The notes beneath the pieces are model-generated. The model made no database searches. It had not been told where the DNA came from and saw only the letters and a program-made list of their open reading frames with translations. The translations under genes were made by a program, and so were the position numbers. This document shows positions 1 to 9,071 of a stretch of 64,000 nt of DNA, in pieces; the stretch's first letter is position 1; each line of letters opens with the position of its first letter. This stretch comes from Cytobacillus massiliigabonensis (lineage in GTDB: Bacteria; Bacillota; Bacilli; Bacillales; Cytobacillaceae): the NCBI RefSeq assembly GCF_900199725.1, contig NZ_LT904903.1:970353-1034352 (forward strand). Direction: 5' to 3'.

Positions 1-1032
1 ATGCAATAATTCTCCCATTTTTTTGTTGTCATGCCCATCGGCAAGCAAGTCTAGGATCATTGTTTCTCGTTCAGTCAATTGAATCTCTGCTATTCTGCTT
101 CTTTCATCATGGTTTCTTGAAAGGTATAGTCCAATCCGTTTTCCGGCCTGTTCGAGTAAGATTAACTCTTCCTTCGAACAATCAAATTCTTCCCCTAACT
201 GATCAAATGTTAACCAGCCTAATAATTGCTGCTGATTAAATATAGGAACAAAAATAACTGAAGAGAGATTGAACAGCTTGATATGTTCCTCCCTTACATA
301 ATTATGAGGATTTTTAAGAAATATTGGCCCCTTCATATTAAAAAAAGTATTCTGCTTATTAAGCTGTCCTCTCATGCTTTGAACCTTTGTTAGTTCAGAT
401 CCAATGACCCCGTAAAATTGATTGGACCAAGGAATGTAGGCGTAAAATACACATCTTTTATAGTGAAAGATATCCTCACATTTTTTTAGAATATGTGCAA
501 GATTACTACTGCCTGAGGTACTGATTAGAATCTCGTTCAATTGATCTAGTAAATATAGTCTTCTTAGTTCCTCGTTGTCCTCTGCCTTTTTAGAAAATGT
601 ATGTTCCGTTTCAGTATCACTGCGTTTGCTATAGCTGTGAAACAGATGGGAAAAAACGGATGAAAGAAACATTAGAATGGGAATATTGCGGTTATGCTGT
701 TTTACATTCGCCATTAAAGTAAGGACTGATTTTTCAAAAATAAAGAAAAAATAATTGAAAATTCTTGTATTCAAAATAGTTATTTGTGATTGCAGCCAAG
801 TATCTAAATGATCCTCATAATCATTGCTGATATCTTCAATATCTGAATGAGACAAAAAGTGTATAAAAGAGTCTAGCAGTGTACCAATTAGTATTCGATC
901 TTCTTCAATAATATTAGGCTCTAGGTTTTTGTATATCGTAATATTTTCTCTAATTTGCTTGCTATGACTTTTAATAAAGATGATGAATTGCTCAAAATCT
1001 ATTTCTTCATAGTCATGGGATTGCTGCTTCAT
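1..1032 (-). CDS. LuxR-family regulator with GAF-like sensor region (3' end cut by window)
   Basis: Reading from the ATG at 1032 toward position 1, 344 codons stay open and run off the window edge. The first ~180 residues are mostly helical and unrecognised. Residues ~180-310 read like a GAF-type sensory domain. The last visible residues (LTERETMILDLLADG) are the opening of a LuxR/NarL-type HTH, so most of the DNA-binding domain lies outside the window. An AAGGAG site sits about 11 nt before the ATG. The gene is divergent from two SDR oxidoreductase genes, which makes it a candidate regulator of them; that is inference. The ligand is unknown. Confidence 0.8.
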   Translation of the reverse strand, partial: MKQQSHDYEEIDFEQFIIFIKSHSKQIRENITIYKNLEPNIIEEDRILIGTLLDSFIHFLSHSDIEDISNDYEDHLDTWLQSQITILNTRIFNYFFFIFEKSVLTLMANVKQHNRNIPILMFLSSVFSHLFHSYSKRSDTETEHTFSKKAEDNEELRRLYLLDQLNEILISTSGSSNLAHILKKCEDIFHYKRCVFYAYIPWSNQFYGVIGSELTKVQSMRGQLNKQNTFFNMKGPIFLKNPHNYVREEHIKLFNLSSVIFVPIFNQQQLLGWLTFDQLGEEFDCSKEELILLEQAGKRIGLYLSRNHDERSRIAEIQLTERETMILDLLADGHDNKKMGELLH

Positions 1033-1255
1033 ACCAATTCATTCTCCTTAAAACAATTTAACCCTATAGATGAAGGATAATCTTCTATGTATTATACAGC
1101 AATATGGAGGATAGTAATTCAAAGCGGCAGTAGTAAAATTGAATTATAACAATAGTGACTCTTTCATAAATAGATCATTTAAGTCTACTTATTAAAGAGA
1201 ATGAAGTGATTAACAGTGGATTTAATAAAAATGAAGAAAAGGAAAGGTGATTCCA

Positions 1256-2011
1256 ATGAGACTTGATAATAGAGTAGCCATTATTACTGGCGGTGGAACA
1301 GGGATTGGCAAAGAAACCGCATTGTTATTCGCAAAAGAAGGAGCCAAAATTGTTATCACTGATATAAACCAAGAATCTGGACAACTAGCAGTAAATGAAA
1401 TAAAGGAAAATGGAGGAGAAGCTCTATTTATCCGTCATGATGTAAGTAAGGAAGAGGATTGGAAACTAGTTGCTGAAGAAACCATTAAGCGTTTTGGGAA
1501 AGTGGATGTCCTGTTCAATAATGCAGGGATTTATATGATTAAACCGCTTGCTGAAATTGAATTAGAGGAATGGAATCGTCTCATGTCTATTAATGTAACA
1601 GGCGTATTCTTAGGGATGAAACATATTATGCCATTAATAGCAATAAACAAAAAAGGATCTGTTATTAATGCGTCATCTATTGCCGGTTTAACAGGAGCTC
1701 CTGGCCATGTGTTATATGGGGCAAGTAAAGGAGCTGTCCGAATGATGACGAAGGATGCGGCTATGGAGTATGCTGCAGCTGGAGTTAGAGTAAATTCGAT
1801 TCATCCAGGGTATATTGATACTGGTATGGCAGACTATGCTTCCCAAGTAACAGGTAACTCAAAAGATCAACTAGGGAAAGATTTATTCCCTTTGGGACGT
1901 CTAGGGGCTGTGAAGGATGTAGCTAATATGGTTCTATTCCTTGCTTCAGATGAGTCCGCCTTTTCAACAGGGGCAGAATTTGTCATTGATGGTGGAGCAA
2001 CAGCAAGATAA
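1256..2011 (+). CDS. Short-chain dehydrogenase/reductase (SDR)
   Basis: A classical SDR of 251 residues, a cytoplasmic NAD(P)-dependent oxidoreductase. It has the glycine-rich cofactor loop TGGGTGIGKE near residue 13, the NNAG motif, a catalytic Ser in SSIAG and the active-site YGASK. A GTG at 1247 is in frame, but GGAAAGG (1241-1247) is better spaced for the ATG at 1256, giving MRLDNRVAII, which parallels the start of the next gene (MRLENKVAII). It is followed after 36 nt by a second SDR of the same type, so the two probably form an operon and may be diverged duplicates. The substrate cannot be told from sequence. Confidence 0.9.
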   Translation: MRLDNRVAIITGGGTGIGKETALLFAKEGAKIVITDINQESGQLAVNEIKENGGEALFIRHDVSKEEDWKLVAEETIKRFGKVDVLFNNAGIYMIKPLAEIELEEWNRLMSINVTGVFLGMKHIMPLIAINKKGSVINASSIAGLTGAPGHVLYGASKGAVRMMTKDAAMEYAAAGVRVNSIHPGYIDTGMADYASQVTGNSKDQLGKDLFPLGRLGAVKDVANMVLFLASDESAFSTGAEFVIDGGATAR

Positions 2012-2047
2012 TTGGAAAATCTTAAGAATATTAAATTGGAGTGACAT

Positions 2048-2794
2048 ATGATGAGACTAGAAAATAAAGTGGCGATTATTACAGGCGGAGCAAGTGGAAT
2101 TGGTGAGGCAACCGTTCGTTTATTTGCTGAAGAAGGTGCAAAAGTAGTCATTGCCGATTATTCTGATCGCGGACAAGAGCTTTCTAAGGAACTGAATGCA
2201 AACGGGTATGATACATTGTTTGTCAAAACAGATGTAACAAAGGAAGACGAAGTAAAACATATGATTTTTGCAGCTGTCGATAAATACGGAAAGCTTGATA
2301 TTATGTATGCGAATGCGGGGATTGCTAATGATGCAATCGCACATGAGCTATCTTATGAGCAATGGAAGAGAACGATTGATATTAATCTGTCAGGTGTATT
2401 TCTTTCTGATAAATATGCGATTGAACAAATGCTTAAACAAGGGACAGGCGGGGCAATTGTTAATGCTGGCTCTATTCATAGTCATGTGAGTTTACCAAAT
2501 GTAACGGCCTACTCAGCTGCAAAGGGCGGAGTTAAGCTATTAACTCAGAATTTGAGCGCTGCCTATTCAAAGCATGGAATTCGTGTGAATGCTGTTTGTC
2601 CAGGCTATATTGATACACCGTTAATCGGTGGGGTTGATCCAAAAGTGAAGGAATATCTTGCTTCTCTGCACCCAATTGGCAGACTTGGCAGACCAGAAGA
2701 AATTGCAAAAGCAGTATTGTTCTTAGCAAGTGATGATGCCTCATTTGTAACTGGAGCAAGCTTGCTAGTAGACGGTGGATATACAGTACAATAA
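2048..2794 (+). CDS. Short-chain dehydrogenase/reductase (SDR), paralogue of the preceding gene
   Basis: A 248-residue classical SDR with the TGGASGIGE cofactor loop, a NAG motif in YANAGIAND, the catalytic Ser in NAGSIHSH and the YSAAK active-site motif. ATGs at 2048 and 2051 are both usable behind TTGGAG (2036-2041). It lies 36 nt after another SDR with a nearly identical N-terminus and ends at a strong terminator, so the pair is likely co-transcribed. The family includes glucose, 3-hydroxybutyrate and many other alcohol dehydrogenases; no specific substrate is supported. Confidence 0.9.
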   Translation: MMRLENKVAIITGGASGIGEATVRLFAEEGAKVVIADYSDRGQELSKELNANGYDTLFVKTDVTKEDEVKHMIFAAVDKYGKLDIMYANAGIANDAIAHELSYEQWKRTIDINLSGVFLSDKYAIEQMLKQGTGGAIVNAGSIHSHVSLPNVTAYSAAKGGVKLLTQNLSAAYSKHGIRVNAVCPGYIDTPLIGGVDPKVKEYLASLHPIGRLGRPEEIAKAVLFLASDDASFVTGASLLVDGGYTVQ

Positions 2795-2821
2795 CATTTT
2801 GACGGAAAAAGAATGAAGTAG

Positions 2822-2853
2822 AAGCCTATTCTCAATGTGAGAATAGGCTTTTT
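2822..2853 (+). terminator. Intrinsic terminator after the SDR pair
   Basis: A perfect 13-bp stem (2822-2834 with 2838-2850) with a 3-nt loop is followed by T residues. It closes the SDR operon. Confidence 0.85.
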
Positions 2854-2884
2854 GGCGAGGTGTAAAAGGAGATTTTAAAACCTT

Positions 2885-3085
2885 TTATTGTGGCCTAAAT
2901 AGAGTCTCGTCTTTTTCCAGCTTAGCATCAATAAAGTCCGCAATTCATTGAAGCTCATGTATTTGAGATATAACTTTTTCTTTATAATTTAATAGAGTTC
3001 TTTTTAATTCGGGAACAGAACTAAGTTTTTCTTTTATAGGCAATTGTAAAATATTCTTCATTTCATTTAATGACATGCCTGTAAT
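2885..3085 (-). pseudogene. Decayed MerR-family regulator, C-terminal fragment
   Basis: On the minus strand the 67 codons from 3085 to 2885 read ITGMSLNEMKNIL... LLNYKEKVISQIHELQ, an in-frame TGA, then IADFIDAKLEKDE and a terminal TAA. This is the pattern of the effector-side half of a MerR-type regulator: a GMSLxEIKxIL helix, then a long dimerisation coiled coil ending in a short tail. The N-terminal winged helix is missing, and the fragment begins directly beside the anti-sigma gene stop codon (3086-3088). Lack of a start and the internal stop make it a gene fossil. The MerR assignment rests on my reading of the helix pattern, not on a database match. Confidence 0.55.
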
Positions 3086-4054
3086 TTATTCATTTGCAGG
3101 AGGCTGAGATTTCCTCACCTCAACTAGCACTGATTGATTTAGAACGGTTATCCAATATTTACCGCTTTTCTTTAAAACTATGTCGCCTGTAAAACTGCTT
3201 CCTTTTTTTCCAGTTGAAGCTTTTATAAAATCCATCCTATCAGAAAATGTGAATACTTCTGTAGTACCATCTTCTAGACTATACAGTCTAAGCTTTACTT
3301 GCTCAGGCAGATCTTCTCCTTCAACATCAAGATTCACATCCTCAAAAGTTCCTGCCACTAAATCCTCCTTAGAAATCAGTAGTGTGGCCTTACCAATCTC
3401 CACATAAGGTTCCTTCACATAGACTGAGAACTCTTCAAATGTTCCTTCTCCAAATATGAACTTCAGGTTCCAATACCCATGCTTTTCAAAAGGCTTAAAA
3501 CTTGTTAAGGCGTGGGCATCAGAGCCATACATGCCATTACTTAATGTGAAAGAAGCTATTTCCTGAGTATAGCCGCTGTCAACATGCACACCCTCTATTT
3601 TCATATCCTTATTAACAAGGTCATCTGGATTGCCCCAAAGATAAACCATTATTTTTGCTACGCCTCTATAATCTTCTGCAACCCATTCAACAGGACGTAA
3701 TAAACTCACTTTTTCAGGTATCCCATAGTTTGAATCTAGATAAATTGGCTTTCCTGCTTCGTTAAATAGAGCAAAATATTCACCACTCTCTGCTCTTTCA
3801 ACACCTGCGGAGGAATTCGTTTCAGGCAAATCCATAGTCTCTAAAAATAAAATAGGAACAATAATTAATACCGCAAATAGAGCCCCCAACACACCAGCCC
3901 GCTGAAAAGAAAAGCCCAATCTTTTTCTAGGCGTCTTATGCTCCCGAATACTCTTAATAATTCTAGTCTTTTGCTCCCTATTCAGTTCAAACGCAGGGAG
4001 TTCCTTCATCTTCTTTAGAAGCTCTTTATCTGAAAGATGGGTCAACTTGTTCAT
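3086..4054 (-). CDS. Putative membrane-anchored anti-sigma factor
   Basis: About 320 residues. A short cytoplasmic N-terminus rich in charged residues is followed by one transmembrane helix near residues 52-70 (GVLGALFAVLIIVPILFL), then a ~245-residue extracytoplasmic region of unrecognised fold. This is the standard architecture of an ECF anti-sigma factor: an N-terminal sigma-binding segment, one membrane span and an outer sensor domain. It overlaps the sigma gene by 29 nt, implying translational coupling. The ATG at 4054 abuts AAAGGAGG with no spacing, so the TTG at 4045 (9 nt spacing) may be the true start. The family is inferred mainly from context and topology. Confidence 0.65.
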   Translation of the reverse strand: MNKLTHLSDKELLKKMKELPAFELNREQKTRIIKSIREHKTPRKRLGFSFQRAGVLGALFAVLIIVPILFLETMDLPETNSSAGVERAESGEYFALFNEAGKPIYLDSNYGIPEKVSLLRPVEWVAEDYRGVAKIMVYLWGNPDDLVNKDMKIEGVHVDSGYTQEIASFTLSNGMYGSDAHALTSFKPFEKHGYWNLKFIFGEGTFEEFSVYVKEPYVEIGKATLLISKEDLVAGTFEDVNLDVEGEDLPEQVKLRLYSLEDGTTEVFTFSDRMDFIKASTGKKGSSFTGDIVLKKSGKYWITVLNQSVLVEVRKSQPPANE

Positions 4055-4550
4055 CCTCCTTTAAAAGCGAATTTAGTTTTTTTACTGCACGATGAAAAGT
4101 GACATTTACTTTATTATCCGTCCATCCTAATACTTGTGCCGTCTCCTCAGCAGACAAATCAGCAATTCCTCTAAGAAGGACTACATCACGATAATTATTT
4201 TTCAATGCATGGATAGCCTCTAATAATCGGGCGGATTCATCCTTTTGGATAACAATTTCTTCTGTGATAGATAATTCTTTATCAGAAGTTTGCCGTAAAA
4301 GCTTTTCCTTAAGATTATGCAAAATACTTCTTTTTCTATAAAAATCTATCGCTGTATTACGAGCAATACTGATTAGCCATGTCTTTGGGTTAGACTCAAA
4401 CTTAAAGCGCCCGAAGGATTGAAAAGCCTTTAAAAATGTTTCCTGTACAAGATCCTCCACATCTTTGGATCCTGTGTAATACACCAAATAATTGGTAATA
4501 TCTATTTCGTATTCATGAAACCATTGTTCCACTTGCCGGCCGGCATCCAT
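4026..4550 (-). CDS. ECF-family RNA polymerase sigma factor
   Basis: A 174-residue sigma-70-type factor with region 2 (DLVQETFLKAFQSF followed by KTWLISIARNTAIDF, the core-binding and -10 recognition helices) and region 4 (SAEETAQVLGWTDNKVNVTF, the -35 recognition HTH). An upstream in-frame ATG at 4592 would add 14 residues, but AAAGGGGGG sits about 7 nt before the ATG at 4550, so I chose that one. It resembles B. subtilis SigX-type factors in size and region 2 wording, though I cannot assign the exact subgroup. It is co-transcribed with the overlapping downstream anti-sigma gene. Confidence 0.9.
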   Translation of the reverse strand: MDAGRQVEQWFHEYEIDITNYLVYYTGSKDVEDLVQETFLKAFQSFGRFKFESNPKTWLISIARNTAIDFYRKRSILHNLKEKLLRQTSDKELSITEEIVIQKDESARLLEAIHALKNNYRDVVLLRGIADLSAEETAQVLGWTDNKVNVTFHRAVKKLNSLLKEDEQVDPSFR

Positions 4551-4905
4551 CGCTTTCCCCCCTTTATAATAGGACGGAATTTTAAAGTCCATCTTACAGT
4601 CTAAGTGTTAAAAATTTTCAGGTAATAAAAAATTGCCAAAAATGGCAGCTGATTACTTTAGTTTAATCCAATCATACCTTTTTGAGATATTGTTTGGGAT
4701 AATTTCTTGTTAAATTAACTGGACCGTTAATTACAGTACAGCAGCTCACATTCTCCTTTGGAATTTTGCAAAGAGGTCTAATTTACTTGTCCCAAAAGCA
4801 ACTTACTTGATTACATATATAGGAAGGAATAAAATATATAAATCTTCTTCTATAATGGATAATGAAATAGAAGAGCAAGATAGAAATGGAAAGGGGACGT
4901 TTATA
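4551..4905. other. Intergenic region between sigma-factor operon and SDR gene
   Basis: 355 bp with no convincing gene. The left part holds the sigma-factor ribosome site and presumably its promoter; I could not find a clean ECF-type -35/-10 pair. The right part holds the predicted promoter of the SDR gene at 4807-4835 and its ~65-nt leader. Confidence 0.6.
4807..4835 (+). promoter_or_regulatory. SigA-type promoter of the SDR gene
   Basis: TTGATT at 4807-4812 and TAAAAT at 4830-4835 are separated by 17 bp. This places transcription start near 4842 and supports the TTG at 4906, rather than anything further upstream, as the translation start. Confidence 0.55.
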
Positions 4906-5628
4906 TTGTCGCAATCATTAAAAGGAAAAGTAGCAATTGTAACAGGTGCAGGAAGAGGGATCGGCCGAGCAATAGCGACTGCGTTAGCGAAAGAAGGAGT
5001 AAATGTTGGTTTGCTTGCAAGGACTGAAGATGCTTTAAAAGAAGCAGCAGCTGAATTTGAGGGATTAGGTGTAAAAGCGGCATATGCAGCTGTCGATGTT
5101 TCATCAATGGATCAGGTTGAAGAAGCAGTTAAACAATTGACAAGCAAGCTTGGTACAGCTGATATCCTTGTAAATAATGCAGGAACAGGGCAATTTGCGT
5201 CTCTATTAGACATGGATCCAGAAGAGTGGAAGAGAACGATTGATGTTAATTTAATGGGTCCGTATTATGTCACACGTGCGGTTCTTCCGCAATTAATTGA
5301 AAAGAATGGCGGGGACATTATTAATATTTCTTCTACGAATGGGTTAAATGGCGCAGCTACATCAAGTGCCTATAGTGCATCCAAATTTGGGCTGATTGGT
5401 TTAACTGAATCTTTGGCACAAGAAGTTCGCAGAAACAATATTCGTGTAACAGCATTGGCTCCAAGCACAGTTGCTACTGAACTTGCTGTCCAAAGCAATT
5501 TAATCAACGGAAACGAAGAAAAATATATGCAGCCAGAAGACATTGCGGAATTTGTTGTATCACAATTAAAATTGCATCCGCGCATTTATGTGAAAACGGC
5601 AACACTTATTGGAACGAATCCTTTTTAA
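4906..5628 (+). CDS. FabG-like short-chain dehydrogenase/reductase
   Basis: A 240-residue SDR resembling 3-ketoacyl-ACP reductases. It has the [10 protein letters not shown] cofactor loop, [14 protein letters not shown] with the catalytic Ser, and the YSASK active site. The reading frame extends 99 nt further upstream, but that stretch overlaps the promoter and has no ribosome site. The TTG at 4906 is preceded by AAAGGGGA and gives the family-typical start [13 protein letters not shown]. It is monocistronic and ends in a strong terminator. It is probably not the primary FabG, since it is not in a fatty-acid operon; the true substrate is unknown. Confidence 0.88.
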   Translation: MSQSLKGKVAIVTGAGRGIGRAIATALAKEGVNVGLLARTEDALKEAAAEFEGLGVKAAYAAVDVSSMDQVEEAVKQLTSKLGTADILVNNAGTGQFASLLDMDPEEWKRTIDVNLMGPYYVTRAVLPQLIEKNGGDIINISSTNGLNGAATSSAYSASKFGLIGLTESLAQEVRRNNIRVTALAPSTVATELAVQSNLINGNEEKYMQPEDIAEFVVSQLKLHPRIYVKTATLIGTNPF

Positions 5629-5670
5629 TTGAAGAAACATAATGATTAGATTTTGAAAGATAAATATAAA

Positions 5671-5715
5671 AATATAAATCCGAGTTTCTTTGATGAAACT
5701 CGGATTTATATTTTT
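5671..5715 (+). terminator. Intrinsic terminator
   Basis: A long hairpin, with GAAACTCGGATTT pairing with its complement upstream across a 6-nt loop, extended by A/T pairs and followed by TTTTT. It closes the FabG-like gene. Confidence 0.8.
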
Positions 5716-5718
5716 ATT

Positions 5719-5737
5719 GGGACAAAGGACCTGTCCC
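5719..5737. repeat. Short GGGACA...TGTCCC inverted repeat
   Basis: GGGACA (5719-5724) and TGTCCC (5732-5737) flank 7 bp, followed by another GTCCC at 5741. Sequences of this form recur in Bacillaceae intergenic regions (from memory), and a lone TTGTCCCA half occurs near 4787. A REP-like role is only a suggestion. Confidence 0.4.
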
Positions 5738-5859
5738 CATGTCCCGCTTTACACTGCATCTATAAGGGATTCATTTTTTTAATTTATATTGAAAAGGATA
5801 CAAGGCTATGTTAGCTTCTACATGGGGGAAGGACAATTTCATTCCAGGGAGGGAAAAAG

Positions 5860-6597
5860 GTGGAAATTTGTAAGCTGCCAATTAAGTCAATGGTGTTTGT
5901 TCTAGCTATATTAATCATGCTGGCTGCAGGTTGTTCTAAGGGCGAAGAAATACAGGAAAGCACAGAGTCAGGAGCAGCTGAAATACATCTAATGACAGGA
6001 AGAGAGCTTGAAGAGAAAAATTCAGCAAATGAAAAGGATCATGTCCTTATTATTGATGTGCGTTCTGCAGAAGAATATGAAGCCGGCCATATTCCAAATG
6101 CCATTCATATCTCTTTAGATGAAATAGAGGAACGGCTTGAGGAGATCATGGACTATAAGAATAAACCGATCATTTTATATTGCAACACAGGCAATAGGAG
6201 TGGAATGGCTGCAGAAACTCTAGCAAACAACGGGTTTACTAATATTATAAATGCACAAGGGGTTAAAGAATACGAGTATGATTTGGTGTATTATAAAGAT
6301 ATTAGAGGAGCAGCGTTCCAAGAAATGGTTAATGGAGATAAAGACATTATTCTAGTAGATGTTAGACCAGAAAAGCAAGTTGAAGAAGAAGGTATGATTG
6401 AAGGGGCAATAAATGTTCCATCCGACACTGTAGATAAAAACCTTGATAAGCTTCCGAAAGAAAAAACGATTGCTTTGTATTGCAATACGGGCACAAGAAG
6501 TGCGGATGTTGCCATGCAATTAGAAGAATTAGGATATGAAAATGTTGTTAATTCTATTGAAGGTGTAAAGGAATACTCATTTCTGTTAACAAAATAG
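5860..6597 (+). CDS. Lipoprotein with two rhodanese domains
   Basis: A 245-residue predicted lipoprotein. Its signal peptide ends in the lipobox LAAGC (Cys near residue 25), placing it on the outer face of the membrane. Two rhodanese domains follow. The first has DVRSAEEYEAGHIPNA and the active loop CNTGNRSG; the second has DVRPEKQVEEEG and CNTGTRSA. Both keep the persulfide-forming Cys, so both may be active sulfurtransferases or thiol sensors, whereas many tandem rhodaneses keep only one. The GTG at 5860 has AGGGAGGG just upstream. It sits alone between two terminators, so neighbours give no hint of its sulfur donor. Confidence 0.88.
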   Translation: MEICKLPIKSMVFVLAILIMLAAGCSKGEEIQESTESGAAEIHLMTGRELEEKNSANEKDHVLIIDVRSAEEYEAGHIPNAIHISLDEIEERLEEIMDYKNKPIILYCNTGNRSGMAAETLANNGFTNIINAQGVKEYEYDLVYYKDIRGAAFQEMVNGDKDIILVDVRPEKQVEEEGMIEGAINVPSDTVDKNLDKLPKEKTIALYCNTGTRSADVAMQLEELGYENVVNSIEGVKEYSFLLTK

Positions 6598-6599
6598 GA

Positions 6600-6645
6600 A
6601 AACCCGCTTGTCACAGGATTTGAACTATGGCAAGCGGTTTTTTTT
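6600..6645 (+). terminator. Intrinsic terminator
   Basis: CCGCTTG (6604-6610) pairs with CAAGCGG (6631-6637) at the base of a hairpin, followed by eight T residues. Confidence 0.75.
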
Positions 6646-6741
6646 ATGAACAGAGGTTTTTTGTTACTTATAAAGCAGCCGGAAATGACTATGTAGAGAA
6701 AATGTATAGTTTGGTATGCCATAATAATTAATTCAAAATAC

Positions 6742-6764
6742 TCACAGTAATAACATTGTTATTA
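6742..6764. promoter_or_regulatory. Perfect 10-bp inverted repeat, possible operator
   Basis: CAGTAATAAC and GTTATTACTG flank ATT. No T-run follows, so it is not a terminator. It lies ~170 bp upstream of the PAS-chemoreceptor start and could bind a dimeric regulator. Confidence 0.4.
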
Positions 6765-6932
6765 CTGATCTTTAAGACTATTTTTGATTACTCTTTGGCT
6801 TAAAAAGCAGGACTACTCTTTTAAGACTTTAATAAAAAATTATTAAAGGCGAAGAGTTTGATGAAAGGATCAAGATTATTCTGTTTGTACAAAACACGCA
6901 ATATGAAAAAGAGGGTTATAAAAGTGATATTA

Positions 6933-7742
6933 ATGAATAAAATGACACAAGTATTGGATTCAAAAGCTGTTTTATCTGCACTTGAATGTAATCTAGCGAT
7001 GATTGAATTTAATTCTGCTGGGAAAGTCATTTGGGTAAATGAAAACTTTGCTCAAGCATTAGGCTATCAAGTAAATGAAATGATCAATATGAAACATAGA
7101 CAATTTTGTTCACCAGAATATAGAAACAGTAAGGAATACACAGACTTATGGAACAATCTTCGTAAAGGGAAAAAGTTTCAAGATAAAATCGAAAGAGTAG
7201 GTAAAAGGGGAGATGTCATTGTCCTTGAAGCTACTTATATTCCAATCATCTCTGATGCAGGAGAGGTAAATGCAGTTTTAAAAATAGCCACAAATATTAC
7301 ACAACGTGAAAATGAAACGATAAACTTGATGACTGAATTAAAGAACATCCCTGTTGATTTGGTCAATAAAGTCATAGGAAATATACAAGAAAATATTCAG
7401 GTTTTAGAAGATTTAAAGGATCAGACCGAGTCTATTCGTGAGGTGACTAATTTGATTCATAATATTTCAGCACAAACGAATATGCTTGCTTTAAATGCGG
7501 CCATTGAGGCAGCACGGGCAGGAGAGCATGGCAGAGGATTTAAAGTGGTTGCGGATGAAGTAAGAAGGTTAGCAGGAAGTGTTGATGAGGCAATTAAAAG
7601 GATAAATATTAAAGTTGAAAACATAACAAAAGAAGTAGGACATGTTAATGAAATAACTGATCGCTTACAAAAAACAGTCACAGATTCTCAATCAGATTTC
7701 AGCAGAACAGTGAAAAAGTTTGAAGGTTTAGCCGTTAATTAA
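6933..7742 (+). CDS. Soluble PAS-domain chemoreceptor (MCP signalling domain)
   Basis: About 269 residues with no membrane segment. Residues ~15-125 form a PAS domain ([17 protein letters not shown], then ITQRENE at its end). The C-terminal half is an MCP cytoplasmic signalling hairpin with the conserved tip [20 protein letters not shown]. It should couple a cytoplasmic signal, perhaps redox or a small ligand, to CheW/CheA. The signalling domain is short, ending soon after the tip, similar in overall size to soluble B. subtilis receptors such as YfmS. ATGs at 6858, 6906 and 6933 are possible; AAAGTGA before 6933 and domain placement favour 6933. No methylation helices are obvious. Confidence 0.8.
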   Translation: MNKMTQVLDSKAVLSALECNLAMIEFNSAGKVIWVNENFAQALGYQVNEMINMKHRQFCSPEYRNSKEYTDLWNNLRKGKKFQDKIERVGKRGDVIVLEATYIPIISDAGEVNAVLKIATNITQRENETINLMTELKNIPVDLVNKVIGNIQENIQVLEDLKDQTESIREVTNLIHNISAQTNMLALNAAIEAARAGEHGRGFKVVADEVRRLAGSVDEAIKRINIKVENITKEVGHVNEITDRLQKTVTDSQSDFSRTVKKFEGLAVN

Positions 7743-7915
7743 TCGGCTGAAATTCCGCTCACTTTTAAAACTAGATCGAATACCCAGAGCAATTCTATAT
7801 AGGGCTATGAATAAATAAATGTTATGATAGACATAGAACATTTCAGAGACATAGAAAGCTAGAATTGCTCGTACAATCGTTATGAAACATTGTATTCCAA
7901 AGGGTAGGTAGAAAC

Positions 7916-9049
7916 ATGAAAGCTGTATTAATAGATGATGAATCTTTAGCATTAAATTATCTAGAACACCAGCTGCTAACTATTGATGGTGTGGAAATAA
8001 TCGGTAAGTTTACAGATCCAATACGTGGAAAAGAAGCAATCGAAAAGAATGATGTAGATCTTGTATTTCTAGACATTCATATACCTGAAATTAACGGAAT
8101 CGAGTTAGCCGAAAAACTTTTGGAAAGACAGCCTAATTTACATATCGTTTTTGTGACAGCATATGATAATTTTGCCATTCAAGCATTTGAACTGAATGCT
8201 CTTGATTATATTTTAAAGCCTGTGCTGAGAGAACGCATATTGAAAACGATTAATCGAATTAAACATAGAATGGAAGTCAAATTTGTTACTTCCGTACAGG
8301 AGCGGACTACACTGGAAATGAACTTGCTTCAGCAGGTTTCTATTTTTCAAGGACAACAGCCTATTCCACTGCAATGGCGAACGACGAAGGTACAGCAGCT
8401 GTTTCTCTATTTGGTTCATTACCGTGGAAAAATTGTAAGTAAGTCAGAGTTAATCGAATTACTATGGAGGGAATATGAGCCCAAAAAGGCTTATGCTCAG
8501 TTATATACGTCTATCTATCATGTGCGAAAAACACTTGAATCAATCGGAAACCATTTTTTAATCAGAAATACCACAGAAGGCTATGTCATGACATTAGAGA
8601 ATGTCACATTAGATGTTGACAGGTTTGATGATTTTATTCAGTCAGGTCTAAACATTACTCATAAATCAATAGAAGTTTTTGAACAAGAAATGAGTTTGTT
8701 TAAAGGTGACTATTTGGAAGGATATGACTATTTATGGGCAGAAGGCGAACGCCAAAGGCTTCAGCTCCTATGGGTAGGTACTTCATTAAAAATGCTATCA
8801 TGGTATCATGCAAACAATGATTTAGAAAAAGCAATCATACTTGGCTTGGATATATGTAATCGGTATCCATTAGTGGAGGAAGCCTATTTTTTACTCATGA
8901 AGCTCTATGCTGATATTACGAATAACCATGCATCCGTTCATTATCAATATCGCCGTTTAAAAACTGTATTAATGGAAGAATTAAATGTAGAGCCGAGTCC
9001 AGCAATCATCGAATGGTATATGAATTGGAAGAATAAAAATAAGGAATGA
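7916..9049 (+). CDS. Response regulator: REC, OmpR/SARP-type wHTH and BTAD domains
   Basis: 377 residues. An N-terminal receiver (residues 1-120) carries acidic DD near 7-8, the phospho-acceptor Asp53 in FLDIHIPE, and the K of LKPV. A winged-helix domain follows (about 150-230: IPLQWRTTKVQQLFLYL, HVRKTL, GYVMTL). The C-terminal ~140 residues match a bacterial transcriptional activation domain (BTAD, TPR-like) as in SARP regulators. REC plus BTAD is an uncommon response-regulator design. It is convergent with a large hybrid kinase gene and shares its terminator, so the two probably form a cognate pair. A ribosome site AAAGGGTAGG precedes the ATG. Confidence 0.85.
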   Translation: MKAVLIDDESLALNYLEHQLLTIDGVEIIGKFTDPIRGKEAIEKNDVDLVFLDIHIPEINGIELAEKLLERQPNLHIVFVTAYDNFAIQAFELNALDYILKPVLRERILKTINRIKHRMEVKFVTSVQERTTLEMNLLQQVSIFQGQQPIPLQWRTTKVQQLFLYLVHYRGKIVSKSELIELLWREYEPKKAYAQLYTSIYHVRKTLESIGNHFLIRNTTEGYVMTLENVTLDVDRFDDFIQSGLNITHKSIEVFEQEMSLFKGDYLEGYDYLWAEGERQRLQLLWVGTSLKMLSWYHANNDLEKAIILGLDICNRYPLVEEAYFLLMKLYADITNNHASVHYQYRRLKTVLMEELNVEPSPAIIEWYMNWKNKNKE

Positions 9050-9071
9050 ACCTAAAAATGGTTCATTCCTT
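9041..9071. terminator. Bidirectional terminator shared by regulator and kinase genes
   Basis: A perfect 12-bp stem (9041-9052 with 9060-9071) and 7-nt loop with A/T-rich flanks. It overlaps the stop codons of both convergent genes. Confidence 0.8.
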
